A stretch of 64,000 nucleotides of DNA from Streptomyces termitum. GTDB taxonomy: Bacteria > Actinomycetota > Actinomycetes > Streptomycetales > Streptomycetaceae. The DNA lies in assembly GCF_014650175.1 (NCBI RefSeq), contig NZ_BMUL01000002.1, positions 253,150 through 317,149 on the forward strand, in the 5' to 3' direction. Positions 8,609 to 19,457 of the stretch are shown piece after piece. Position 1 is the first letter of the stretch. Each line of letters opens with the position of its first letter. The position numbers and the translations under genes are program-made. A model generated the notes under the pieces. It saw only the letters and a list, made by a program, of their open reading frames with translations, ran no database searches and was not told the DNA's origin.

Positions 8609-9244
8609 TCAGCGGGGGCCGCCGAAGAGGGCGGTCCGCACCTCGCGGGCGGCGGCGCGCACGGCCCGGGCCGCGGCGGCGACCGGCGCCCACACCCAGG
8701 CGCGCAGCCAGTGGCCCAGGGGAGTGAGGACGGTCCGGTACAGCCAGGCGAGCGGCCGGCCGACCGCGTGCCACAGCACCCACCCGACGGCCCGGCCGAG
8801 GGCCTTCAGGATCCGTCCGGCGACGTCCCAGGCCCAGGCGAGGGCCGCTCCGGCGAAGCGGACCACGGGGCCGAGGACCCACCGCCAGAGCCAGCCCAGC
8901 GGGGTGACGACGAGCAGGTCGACCACCCACCACACGGCCCGCAGGACGGGGGCGAGGACGTACCGCCACAGCCAGGCCGCCGGGACGAGGACGACCCGGT
9001 CGAACAGCCACCACAGGGCGCGGCCGACCGGGGCGAGGACCCACTCCCAGAGCCAGCGGAGCGGGACGACGAGCAGGTGGTGGACCAGCCATCCGAGGGC
9101 GCGGCCGACGGGGGCGAGGATCCAGCGCCAGAGCTGTCCGAGACACCAGGCGAGGGCGTCCCAGAGCAGCCGTACGGGCAGGACGACGACGAGGGCGACG
9201 GCGCGCGCCACCCCCGTGAGACAGCCCGGGTTCTCCGTGTTCAT
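8609..9244 (-). CDS. Trp-rich tandem-repeat membrane-associated protein of unknown function
   Basis: I do not recognise a named family. The 211-residue product (ATG at 9244; a GTG two codons earlier is also possible) is built of 27-residue tandem repeats. Each has the pattern WLWxWVLAPVGRAL, then a WW or GW pair, then a hydrophobic LLVVPL stretch. Three repeats are exact in length (residues 38-118 counted from the GTG) and a fourth and fifth are degenerate. Each repeat is hydrophobic with regularly placed Arg and Pro, so it could form re-entrant or interfacial helices. The C-terminal 40 residues are Ala/Arg-rich and basic. It lies between the DUF2344 gene and the divergent tagF-like gene. Cell-envelope location is inferred. 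Confidence 0.75.
   Translation of the reverse strand: MNTENPGCLTGVARAVALVVVLPVRLLWDALAWCLGQLWRWILAPVGRALGWLVHHLLVVPLRWLWEWVLAPVGRALWWLFDRVVLVPAAWLWRYVLAPVLRAVWWVVDLLVVTPLGWLWRWVLGPVVRFAGAALAWAWDVAGRILKALGRAVGWVLWHAVGRPLAWLYRTVLTPLGHWLRAWVWAPVAAAARAVRAAAREVRTALFGGPR
8816..9139 (-). repeat. Tandem 81-bp (27-codon) repeats within the Trp-rich gene
   Basis: Protein repeats of 27 residues run in register: residues 38-64, 65-91 and 92-118 align without gaps, and 119-145 aligns more loosely (numbered from the GTG at 9250). Conserved positions are W-x-W, L-A-P-V, R-A and a terminal P-[LA]. Confidence 0.85.
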
Positions 9245-9439
9245 GCCCACAACGACGTGGGGACCCCGCGGCGGGTTTCCCCCCGGCCCCGTTTTCCCGC
9301 GGACGTCACCAAGGCGTTACCCGGCGGGGCGGGGCGCCCTTGCGCCATCCGGCCCTCCCCCGGCCCGGCACCTCCCCGGAACGAAATGATGCTCCTGTCA
9401 TACTGCGAATGAGCGGTTCGACTGAGGAGACAACACGGC

Positions 9440-11734
9440 ATGCCGTCTGCAGCTACCCCCCGGTTCAGTGTGATCGTCCCGGTCCACGGGGTCGAGGGCT
9501 ACATCCGCGAATGCCTCGAATCCCTGCTCGCGCAGGACTACACCGACTTCGAGATCATCGCCGTCGACGACCGCTCCCCCGACGGCAGCGGTGCCATCCT
9601 CGACGAGCTCGCCGCCCGCGACCCGCGCGTCCGCCCGGTGCACCGCGCCGAGAACGGCGGCATCGGCGCCGCCCGCAACACCGGCATCGCCGAGGCCCGC
9701 GGCGACTACCTGCTCTTCCTCGACGGCGACGACTCCGTCCGCCCCGGCTCGCTGCGGGCCGTCGCCGACCGGCTCGCCGAGACCGGCGACCCCGAGATCC
9801 TCCTCTTCGACCACGTCCGCACCTACGCCGACGGCACCGTCGAGGCCAGCAACTCCGCCCCCCGGCTGGCCGAGATCCGCGACCGGGTCGTCCGTCCCGC
9901 CGACCACCTCGGCCTGCTGCGCCTGTTCGCCGTCGTCTGGAACCGGGCCTACCGCCGCGACTTCTTCACCTCCGGCGGCCTCGACGGCCGGGGCTTCAGC
10001 TTCACCGACGGCCTCTACGAGGACGCGCTCATGGTCTACACGACCATGGCCGCGGCCGAGCGCCTCGCCGTCCTCGAACAGGTCGTCGTCGAGTACCGCC
10101 AGCGCCGCCGGGGCAGCTCCATGCGCAGCAGCGCGCCCCGCAAACACTTCGTGATCTTCGACCAGTACCAGGCGGTCTTCGACTACCTCGAAGGCCGCCC
10201 CGGCTTCGACGACTACCGCACGGTCGTCTTCGAGCGGATGATCTCCCACTTCCTCTACACCCTCGCCCGCCCCTTCCGCATACCGCGCACCCACCGCCGC
10301 GCCTACCTCCACCGGGCCGGCCAGGTGTACCGGAAGAACGAACCGCGGGGCTTCACCCCGCCGCCCGGCGTCGTCGGTCTGAAGTTCAAGGTCCTGCGCA
10401 CCGGTTCGTACGCCGCCTTCGCCTCGCTCAAGCTGGCCAACGGCACCCGCGAGACCGCCTTCCGCGCCCTCGGGGACTCCAAGCGCTGGGGCGGCCGCAA
10501 GGCCCTGAAGACGTACTACGCCGTGCAGCGGCGGCTCCCCGTCGACGAGAACCTCGCCGTCTACTCCGCCTACTGGGGCCGTACCCCCTCCTGCAATCCG
10601 CTCGCCGTCCACGAGGCCGCCCGGGAACTCGCCCCGCACCTGCGCGGTGTCTGGGTCGTGAACCCCTCCCACGCCGCCTCGCTGCCCCCCGGGACCACCC
10701 GGATCGCCCCCGCCACCTTCGGCTACTGGAAGGCCATGGCGCGGGCCAAGTACCTGGTCAACAACGTCAACTTCCCGGACTCCGTGGTCAAGCGCCCCGG
10801 CCAGGTCCACCTCCAGACCCACCACGGCACTCCGCTCAAGCGGATGGGCCTCGACCAGCAGCGCTTCCCGGCCGTCGCCAGGAGCATGGACTTCGACAAG
10901 CTGATGGAGCGCGTGGACCGCTGGGACTGGAGCGTCTCCGCCAACCCGCACTCCACCGAGCACTGGGAGCGGGTCTACCCGGCGCCCTTCACCTCCCTCG
11001 ACACCGGCTACCCGCGCAACGACGTCTACCAGCGGGCCACCGCCGAGGACGTCCGCCGGATCCGGGCCGCCCTCGGCATCGCCCCCGGCCGCAAGGCGCT
11101 GCTGTACGCGCCCACCGTCCGCGACCACCAGAAGGACGCCTTCGTCCCCCGGCTCGACCTCGCCCGCTTCGCCCGCGAGCTCGGCCCCGACCACGTCCTG
11201 CTGGTCCGCGCCCACTACTTCTACGGCGCCGACCCCGAGCTGGACGCGCTCGCCGGACGCGGCGCCCTCGTCGACGTCTCCCGCCACCCCTCGGTGGAGG
11301 AGCTGTGCCTGGCGGCCGACGCCCTGATCACGGACTACTCGTCGATCATGTTCGACTACGCCAACCTCGACCGGCCGATCGTCACCTACGCCGACGACTG
11401 GGAGATGTACCGCACCTGTCGCGGCGTCACCTTCGACCTGCTCTCCGGCGAGCCCGGCGACACCCCCGGCGTGATCGCCACCACCGAGGACGAGCTGATC
11501 GAGGCCTTCCGCAGCGGAGCCTGGGAGGGCGGGGCCGCCGCCGCGCTGCGCCGGGCCTTCCGCGAGCGGTTCTGCGTCTGGGACGACGGCCACGCCGCCG
11601 AGCGGGTCGTCCGCCGCGTCTTCCTCGGCGAGGAGGGGACGAACCCGCCCTTCGTGCCGCTCGCCGAGCGCACCCCGGCCCCGACCCCGGCCGAGGCCGC
11701 CGAGCCCGCCGGGGCGGAGCCCGTGGCGAAGTGA
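9440..11734 (+). CDS. Bifunctional GT2 glycosyltransferase / CDP-glycerol glycerophosphotransferase (TagF-like)
   Basis: This 764-residue protein has two catalytic modules. Residues 1 to about 280 are a GT-A family 2 glycosyltransferase (FSVIVPVHGVEGYIRECLES, then VDDRSPDGS, ENGGIGAARNTG and FLDGDD as the metal site). The C-terminal half is a TagF-type polyol-phosphate polymerase with THHGTPLKRMG, YAPTVRD and the ITDYSSIMFDYANLDRP motif that binds the CDP-polyol. Such proteins prime or extend teichoic-acid-like poly(glycerol or ribitol phosphate) chains at the membrane. Start ATG 9440 has GAGGAGA 9 bases upstream. It is the only plus-strand gene in the first 25 kb apart from the opening fragment, and a very strong hairpin follows. 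The exact polyol and sugar cannot be read from sequence. Confidence 0.9.
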   Translation: MPSAATPRFSVIVPVHGVEGYIRECLESLLAQDYTDFEIIAVDDRSPDGSGAILDELAARDPRVRPVHRAENGGIGAARNTGIAEARGDYLLFLDGDDSVRPGSLRAVADRLAETGDPEILLFDHVRTYADGTVEASNSAPRLAEIRDRVVRPADHLGLLRLFAVVWNRAYRRDFFTSGGLDGRGFSFTDGLYEDALMVYTTMAAAERLAVLEQVVVEYRQRRRGSSMRSSAPRKHFVIFDQYQAVFDYLEGRPGFDDYRTVVFERMISHFLYTLARPFRIPRTHRRAYLHRAGQVYRKNEPRGFTPPPGVVGLKFKVLRTGSYAAFASLKLANGTRETAFRALGDSKRWGGRKALKTYYAVQRRLPVDENLAVYSAYWGRTPSCNPLAVHEAARELAPHLRGVWVVNPSHAASLPPGTTRIAPATFGYWKAMARAKYLVNNVNFPDSVVKRPGQVHLQTHHGTPLKRMGLDQQRFPAVARSMDFDKLMERVDRWDWSVSANPHSTEHWERVYPAPFTSLDTGYPRNDVYQRATAEDVRRIRAALGIAPGRKALLYAPTVRDHQKDAFVPRLDLARFARELGPDHVLLVRAHYFYGADPELDALAGRGALVDVSRHPSVEELCLAADALITDYSSIMFDYANLDRPIVTYADDWEMYRTCRGVTFDLLSGEPGDTPGVIATTEDELIEAFRSGAWEGGAAAALRRAFRERFCVWDDGHAAERVVRRVFLGEEGTNPPFVPLAERTPAPTPAEAAEPAGAEPVAK

Positions 11735-11744
11735 CCCCGCGCGT

Positions 11745-11790
11745 GCGAGAGGGGCGCCCCGGCGGATCTCCGCCGGGGCGCCCCTCTCGC
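11745..11790. terminator. 21-bp perfect convergent terminator
   Basis: A perfect 21-bp inverted repeat (11745-11765 with 11770-11790) with an ATCT loop begins ten bases past the tagF-like stop and ends 20 bases before the radical SAM stop on the other strand. It can terminate both. Confidence 0.85.
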
Positions 11791-11809
11791 GTACGGGAGC
11801 CGTACGGGA

Positions 11810-13738
<1,929 letters not shown>

Positions 13739-13790
13739 CTCGAACCTTCGTGAGCGGGCAGGGGGGCGACTCTCAAGCGTACCCCGGTGC

Positions 13791-15323
13791 TCAGTGCCCC
13801 GGCGCCGCCGTGAGGGGCGGGGCCGAGGCGCGGGCCCAGACCTCCGGCAGGGCCCGTACCGCGTCGGCGGCGGCCGCTTCCTCCCGGCCGTACAGGAGTC
13901 CCCAGGTGAAGGCGGATTCCCCGGCGCCCTGGGCCCGGACGGCGAGCTCGCGCAGGGCGGCGCGGGCGACGACGGAGTCCTGGTGCTCGCCCAGCAGGGA
14001 CTGGACGGCCTTCACCCGTTTCGCCAGGCGCTTCGCGGGCTTGCCGAGGGTGGGGACGGCGGCGTCGGCGGCGTACCGGGCGCGCTTGGCGGCCTTGCGG
14101 GCCGCGTGGAGGGCGAGGTCGCGCTCGGGGCCGGGGTCGAGGGAGAGGGCGTGCGCGATCCGGGCGGCGAGCCGGTCGTGGTCCCCGCGGACGGCGCGGG
14201 CGAGGACCTTCGGGGCGGGGCGGTGCGCGGCGCCGCGCGCGGGCGGGTCGGCGAGGAGCGCGTCGAGGCGGTCGAGGAGGGCGAGGTGGCGGTCGGAGTC
14301 GAGGGCGGCGAGGGCGGCGCGGCGGGCTCCCGCGCCGCGGGCGACGCTCCCGGCGCGCAGCCGGGCCCGGACCGGGCCGAGGCGCAGGGTGCGGGGCAGC
14401 GCGTCGAGCCGGGCGCCGAGCCGTTGGGTGAGGACCTCCTGGTCGCGGGCGGCGCCGAGCTGTCCGGCGAGCCATTTCAGCTCGTCGCCGATCGGGTCGG
14501 TGGCCGTGCGGTCGAGGACCGCGCGGTGGGTCCTGAGGGCGCTGCGCAGGCGGCGGCAGGCGACCCGGAGCCCGTGGACGGAGTCGGGCAGGTCGCGGCG
14601 GACGGCGGGGTCGAGGGTGACGATCGCCTCGACCTGTTCGCGTACGTACGCGAGGACGGCGGCGCCCGCGGTGCCGTCCTCGTACGGCCGGGCGGGCGGC
14701 GGGGGCGCGAGGCCGGCGCCGGTGAGCGCGCGGGCGAGTTTGGAGGGGGCGCCGGCGGGGCGGATGCCGGCCTTGCGCAGGCGCTTGTGCACGGCGTCGA
14801 GGACGGCGGGGTCGGCGCCGTCGGCGAGTTCGACCTCGATCTCGGTCCAGTCGGCGGTGGCGCCGTCCCCGGCGCCCGCGAGGAGGACGGCGTGGACGGT
14901 GTCGACGGAGAGTTCGGCCAGGAGGGTGCCGTCGGCGGCGTGGAGGCGGCGGACGTCGCGGGAGGAGCGGACGCGGACGAGGGGGACGACCCTCCCGGTG
15001 CGGACGCGGGAGCGCAGGAGCGCCGCCAGGGGGCGCGGGAGGGTGTCGGAGAGCGGGGCGGCGAGTTCGTCGCGGACGCCGGGGGCGACGGGGAACTTGA
15101 GGTGCCAGCCGGCGTCGGCGCCGCCGGTGCGGCGGCGCAGGGTGAGTCCGTCGGCGAAGAGGCGCAGGTCCGGGGTGTCGTGGTAGACGGCGTCGAGTTC
15201 CGTGACGCCCTCGTCGGTGACGCGGGCGACGCCGGGGGCACGGGTGAGGTCCGGCAGCTCCGTGTCCCCGGTGGCTTCGTACTTCCGCTCGATCTCGCGC
15301 TTCGTCCCGGCCATGTCTCGCAT
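13791..15323 (-). CDS. CYTH and CHAD domain-containing protein
   Basis: The 510-residue product has an N-terminal CYTH domain beginning EIERKYEA (the ExExK signature), a beta-barrel that handles triphosphate or polyphosphate-like ligands with divalent metal. A CHAD domain follows from about residue 220, with evenly spaced His/Arg helices (VHGLRVACRRLRSALRTHR) expected to bind polyphosphate. CHAD proteins localise to polyphosphate granules in other bacteria. This suggests a role in polyphosphate or inorganic phosphate metabolism, but no specific reaction can be assigned. ATG 15323 has GGAAGG upstream; ATG 15314 is an alternative. It precedes the radical SAM gene by 52 bases. Confidence 0.92.
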   Translation of the reverse strand: MRDMAGTKREIERKYEATGDTELPDLTRAPGVARVTDEGVTELDAVYHDTPDLRLFADGLTLRRRTGGADAGWHLKFPVAPGVRDELAAPLSDTLPRPLAALLRSRVRTGRVVPLVRVRSSRDVRRLHAADGTLLAELSVDTVHAVLLAGAGDGATADWTEIEVELADGADPAVLDAVHKRLRKAGIRPAGAPSKLARALTGAGLAPPPPARPYEDGTAGAAVLAYVREQVEAIVTLDPAVRRDLPDSVHGLRVACRRLRSALRTHRAVLDRTATDPIGDELKWLAGQLGAARDQEVLTQRLGARLDALPRTLRLGPVRARLRAGSVARGAGARRAALAALDSDRHLALLDRLDALLADPPARGAAHRPAPKVLARAVRGDHDRLAARIAHALSLDPGPERDLALHAARKAAKRARYAADAAVPTLGKPAKRLAKRVKAVQSLLGEHQDSVVARAALRELAVRAQGAGESAFTWGLLYGREEAAAADAVRALPEVWARASAPPLTAAPGH

Positions 15324-15380
15324 CTTGCCCGTTCCTTCCGGATCATGCCGGATCGCGCCGGATCGGGAGGCGGGCGGGCG

Positions 15381-16580
15381 TCAGGCGGTCATGGGCCGTT
15401 GGACGCGGATCGACTGGAGGAGGCCGATGGCCACCCAGACGGCGAACATCGAGGAGCCGCCGTAGGAGACGAAGGGCAGCGGCAGTCCTGCGACCGGCAT
15501 GATGCCGAGGGTCATGCCGATGTTCTCGAAGGACTGGAAGGCGAACCAGGAGACGATGCCGGCGGCGACGATCGTCCCGTACAGCTCGGTGGAGCTGCGG
15601 GCGATGCGGCAGGCGCGCCACAGGATGACGCCGAGGAGGACGAGGATCAGTCCGGCGCCGACGAAGCCGAGCTCCTCGCCCGCGACGGTGAAGACGAAGT
15701 CGGTCTGCTGCTCGGGGACGAACTGGCCGGTGGTCTGGGAGCCGTTGAAGAGGCCGGCGCCGAAGCGGCCGCCGGAGCCGATGGCGATGCGGGCCTGGTT
15801 GGTGTTGTAGCCGACGCCGGACGGGTCGAGGTCGGGGTTGGCGAAGGCGGCGAAGCGGTTGATCTGGTACTCGTCGAGCATGCCGAGGGCGGTGACGAGG
15901 ACCGCGCCGAGGACACCGGCGCCGATGAGGCCGAGGATCCACCGGTTGGAGGCGCCGGAGGCGAGGAGCACGCCGAGCACGATCACGATCATCACCATGA
16001 CCGAGCCGAGGTCGGGCATCAGCATGACGATGCCCATGGGGAGCGCGGCGAGGACCAGCGCCTTGGCGACGGTGCCGTGGTCGGGGTGGATCTGGTCGCC
16101 CGCGTCGACCTTGGCGGCGAGGAGCATCGCCGCGACCAGGATGATGGTGATCTTCACGAACTCGCTGGGCTGGAGCGAGAAGCCGCCGCCGATGACGATC
16201 CACGCGTGGGCGCCGTTGATGGTGGCGCCGAGCGGGGTGAGGACGGCGAGGATCAGCACGATCGACAGGCCGTAGAGGACGGGCACCGCGCCGCGCAGGG
16301 TGCGGTGGCCGAGCCAGATGGTGCCGATCATCAGGGCGACGCCGATGCCGGTGTTGAGCAGGTGGCGGAAGAGGAAGTAGTACGGGTCGCCCTGGTTGAG
16401 CGAGGTGCGGCCCCGGGTGGCGGACCACACCAGGAGCGAGCCGATCAGGGAGAGGGCGAGCGCGGAGAGCAGGATCGGCCAGTCGAGGCGGCGGAGCACC
16501 GAGTCGCGGGCGGTGAGCCGGGCGAGGGTGGAGCGCTCGGGGGCGTAGCGGGAGACGGAGAAGCCGTGCGGCGCGGTCAT
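15381..16580 (-). CDS. rodA: Rod-shape SEDS glycosyltransferase RodA/FtsW family
   Basis: RodA-type SEDS proteins polymerise lipid II into glycan strands and work with a class B PBP. The 399-residue product begins MTAPHGFSVSRYAPERS and has about ten membrane segments. Family motifs include the TINGAHAWIVIGGGFSLQPS loop, LQPSEFVKI, LMPDLGSVMVM and the C-terminal GLPLPFVSYGGSSM. The start ATG 16580 lies two bases after the mrdA stop, so the two are translationally linked. Streptomyces carry several SEDS genes; linkage to mreBCD and PBP2 marks this as the lateral-wall copy (called sfr in S. coelicolor), not ftsW. Confidence 0.93.
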   Translation of the reverse strand: MTAPHGFSVSRYAPERSTLARLTARDSVLRRLDWPILLSALALSLIGSLLVWSATRGRTSLNQGDPYYFLFRHLLNTGIGVALMIGTIWLGHRTLRGAVPVLYGLSIVLILAVLTPLGATINGAHAWIVIGGGFSLQPSEFVKITIILVAAMLLAAKVDAGDQIHPDHGTVAKALVLAALPMGIVMLMPDLGSVMVMIVIVLGVLLASGASNRWILGLIGAGVLGAVLVTALGMLDEYQINRFAAFANPDLDPSGVGYNTNQARIAIGSGGRFGAGLFNGSQTTGQFVPEQQTDFVFTVAGEELGFVGAGLILVLLGVILWRACRIARSSTELYGTIVAAGIVSWFAFQSFENIGMTLGIMPVAGLPLPFVSYGGSSMFAVWVAIGLLQSIRVQRPMTA

Positions 16581-16582
16581 GG

Positions 16583-18769
16583 TCAGTCCCTCCGCCAGGT
16601 GGCGGCGGGCGGCCCGGCGAGGGCGGCGGTGCCGTCCTTCGCGGGGTCGGCCTTCTGCGCCTCGGGGTCGTAGGGCTTGACCGTCGGGGCGTCGATGGAG
16701 CCGTCGGCCGCGATCTTCGGGAGGGCCGCCTGGGGCTTGGGCAGCAGGGCGCGCTTGAGGTCCTGGTTGCCGGCGTCGTCGAGGCCGTAGAGGGCGTCGT
16801 AGATGTTGCGGACGGCGGGGCCGGAGGCGCCGGAGCCGGTGCCGCCCTGGGAGATCGTCATGACGATCGCGTAGTCCTTGGTGTACGTGGCGAACCAGGA
16901 GGTGGTCTGCTTGCCGTAGACCTCGGCGGTGCCGGTCTTGGCGTGCATCGGGATCTTGTCCTGCGGCCAGCCGCCGAAGCGCCAGGCGGCCGTGCCGCGG
17001 GTGGCGACACCCGCGAGGGCCTCCTCTATCAAGCTCTGCGTCTTCGCGTTCATCGGGAGCTTGCCGTGGGCCTGGGGCTTGATCTCGGTGACGGTCTTTC
17101 CGTCGGGGCTGACGACGGCCTTGCCGACGGAGGGGTTCCACAGGGTGCCGCCGTTGGAGATGGCGGCGTAGATGGTGGCCATCTGGATGGGGGTGACGAG
17201 GGTGTCGCCCTGTCCGATGGAGTAGTTGACCGAGTCACCGGCGCGCATCAGGTTGCCTTCGAGGCAGTTCTCGTACGAGAGCTGCTCGACGTAGCTGCCG
17301 CCGCGCTTGCCGATCTTGCACCAGTAGTCCTTGTTGGCCTCCCAGAAGGTCTGCTTCCACTTCCGGTCGGGGACGCGGCCGGAGACCTCGTTGGGGAGGT
17401 CGATGCCGGTGGTGGCGCCGAGGCCGAACTGGTGGGCCGTCTTGTAGAACCAGTCCTTGGCGTCCTTCTTCGGCTTCATGCCGCCGTCCTTCTGCCACTG
17501 CTGGTGGGCCAGCGCGTAGTAGACGGTGTCGCAGGAGACTTCGAGGGCCTGGCCGAGGGTGATGTTGCCGTGGCCCTGGGACTCGAAGTTCTTGAAGACC
17601 TGGTTGCCGATGGAGTACGAGGACGGGCAGGGGTAGCGGCCGTTGAACTCGTAGCCGGCGTTGACGGCGGCGGTGGTCGGGATGACCTTGAAGATGGAGC
17701 CGGGGGCGGCCTGGCCCTGGATGGCGCGGTTGAGCAGCGGGAAGTTGGAGTTCTTGCCGGTCAGGGCGGCGTAGTCCTTGGCGGAGATGCCGCCGACCCA
17801 GGCGTTGGGGTCGTAGTCGGGCTGGGAGGCCATGGCGACGACGCGGCCGGTCCTGGCCTCCATGACGACGACGGCGCCGGCGTCGGCCTTGTAGTTCTCG
17901 TTGGTGTTCTTGTCGAAGGTCTTGCGGGCCTCGACCATCGCGTTGTGCAGCTCCCATTCGGCGACCGCCTGGACGCGGGCGTCGATGGAGGTGACGACGT
18001 TGGAGCCGGGGACGGCGGGGTCGGACTGGGCCTGGCCGATGACGCGGCCGAGGTTGTCGACCTCGTAGCGGGTGACGCCGGCCTTGCCGCGCAGTTCCTT
18101 GTCGTAGGTGCGCTCCAGGCCGGAGCGGCCGACCTGGTCGGAGCGGAGGTACGGCGAGTCGCCGTCCTTGGCCTTCTCGATCTCCTGGTCGGTGACGGGC
18201 GAGAGGTAGCCGAGGACCTGGGAGGTGCGGGACTCGCCGGGGGCCGGGTAGCGGCGGACGGCGGTGGGTTCGGCGGTGATGCCGGGGAAGTCCTCGGCGC
18301 GCTCGCGGATCTGGAGGGCCTGCTGGGTGGTGGCCTCGTCGGTGACCGGGATCGGCTGGTACGGGGAGCCGTTCCAGCACGGCTTGGGCGTCTTGGCGTC
18401 GCAGAGCCGGATCTTGTTGATGACGTCCTCGGGCTTCATGGCGAGGACGCCGGCGAGCCGGGTGAGGACGGCCTTGCCGTCGTCCTTCATCCTCATCAGC
18501 TCGGTGCGCGAGGCGGAGACCACGAGGCGGGTCTCGTTGTCGGCGAGCGGGACGCCCCGGGCGTCGAGGATGGAGCCGCGGACGGCGGGCTGGACGACCT
18601 GCTGGACGTGGTTGTTCTTGGCCTCGTCCGTGTACTCCTTGCCGTTGCGGATCTGGAGGTACCAGAGCCGGCCGCCCAGGGTGAGCAGCAGGGAGAAGAC
18701 GAGGATCTGGATGACGACGAGCCGGGTCTGGACGCGGGGGGTCCGTCCCGTCTCGGGGATGTTGGTCAT
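16583..18769 (-). CDS. mrdA: Penicillin-binding protein 2 (class B transpeptidase)
   Basis: The 728-residue protein has one N-terminal membrane anchor (VVIQILVFSLLLTLGGRLWY), a dimerisation/pedestal domain and a transpeptidase domain with all three motifs: SIFK near residue 360, SCD in EVSCDTVYY, and KTG in HAKTGTAEV. It cross-links peptidoglycan outside the membrane together with RodA. A Pro/Ala/Asp-rich tail of about 50 residues follows the catalytic domain. It sits between mreD (19 bases upstream) and rodA (2 bases downstream) in the mreBCD-mrdA-rodA cluster. In Streptomyces this cluster acts mostly in aerial mycelium and spore-wall integrity. Confidence 0.96.
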   Translation of the reverse strand: MTNIPETGRTPRVQTRLVVIQILVFSLLLTLGGRLWYLQIRNGKEYTDEAKNNHVQQVVQPAVRGSILDARGVPLADNETRLVVSASRTELMRMKDDGKAVLTRLAGVLAMKPEDVINKIRLCDAKTPKPCWNGSPYQPIPVTDEATTQQALQIRERAEDFPGITAEPTAVRRYPAPGESRTSQVLGYLSPVTDQEIEKAKDGDSPYLRSDQVGRSGLERTYDKELRGKAGVTRYEVDNLGRVIGQAQSDPAVPGSNVVTSIDARVQAVAEWELHNAMVEARKTFDKNTNENYKADAGAVVVMEARTGRVVAMASQPDYDPNAWVGGISAKDYAALTGKNSNFPLLNRAIQGQAAPGSIFKVIPTTAAVNAGYEFNGRYPCPSSYSIGNQVFKNFESQGHGNITLGQALEVSCDTVYYALAHQQWQKDGGMKPKKDAKDWFYKTAHQFGLGATTGIDLPNEVSGRVPDRKWKQTFWEANKDYWCKIGKRGGSYVEQLSYENCLEGNLMRAGDSVNYSIGQGDTLVTPIQMATIYAAISNGGTLWNPSVGKAVVSPDGKTVTEIKPQAHGKLPMNAKTQSLIEEALAGVATRGTAAWRFGGWPQDKIPMHAKTGTAEVYGKQTTSWFATYTKDYAIVMTISQGGTGSGASGPAVRNIYDALYGLDDAGNQDLKRALLPKPQAALPKIAADGSIDAPTVKPYDPEAQKADPAKDGTAALAGPPAATWRRD

Positions 18770-18788
18770 GCTGCCGGTGCCCCCTCGG

Positions 18789-19457
18789 TCACAGTCGCTT
18801 GACTCCCTTGATGCGGCCGGCGCGTCCGGCGCGGGAGCGGGCCGCCTTGACGCGCAGTCCGCCGCGCTGGCTGCCGATCCTCAGGCCGGTGCCGGAGGAG
18901 AGCCAGCCGGCGGAGACGTCGCCGCCGCCCGCGCCGGTGGCGTCGGCGACCGGGTCGTTCTCGGCGCGGCGGGCCAGGGCCATGAGGAACGGCACCGTGA
19001 ACGGGGCGAGCAGCAGGTCGTAGACGACGGCGGTGAGGAGCAGCGAGGTGAGGCCCACGTGCCGGGCGGCGGTGTCGCCGACGAGGGCGCCGACGCCCGC
19101 GTAGAGCAGGGTGGAGCCGACGGCCGCGCCGACGACGGCGGCCATCGGGCCGAAGGCGGAGGTGAAGCGGCCGTTCTCGGGCCGGACGAGGCCGACGAGG
19201 TAGCCGACGACGCAGAGGACGAGGGCGTAGCGGCCGGCGGCGTGGTCGGCGGGCGGCGCGAAATCGGCGAGCAGGCCGGCGCTGAAGCCGACGAGGGCGC
19301 CGGTGACGGGCCCGTGGACGAGGGCGAGCGCGACGACGGTGAGGAGGACGAGGTCGGGTACGGCGCCGGGGAGCTGGAGCCGGGCGAGGACGGAGACCTG
19401 GACGACGAGGGCGACCACGATCAGGGCCGCGGAGAGGAGGATGCGGTTGAACTTCAC
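18789..19457 (-). CDS. mreD: Rod shape-determining protein MreD
   Basis: The 222-residue product begins with a membrane helix (ILLSAALIVVALVVQVSVLARLQLPG) and has about five to six membrane segments, as in MreD. The GTG start at 19457 overlaps the mreC stop by four bases (GTGA), indicating translational coupling. A basic, Gly/Arg-rich C-terminal tail of about 60 residues (RIGSQRGGLRVKAARSR) is longer than in rod-shaped bacteria and is probably cytoplasmic. It acts with MreC and MreB to position the elongation complex. Confidence 0.9.
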   Translation of the reverse strand: MKFNRILLSAALIVVALVVQVSVLARLQLPGAVPDLVLLTVVALALVHGPVTGALVGFSAGLLADFAPPADHAAGRYALVLCVVGYLVGLVRPENGRFTSAFGPMAAVVGAAVGSTLLYAGVGALVGDTAARHVGLTSLLLTAVVYDLLLAPFTVPFLMALARRAENDPVADATGAGGGDVSAGWLSSGTGLRIGSQRGGLRVKAARSRAGRAGRIKGVKRL

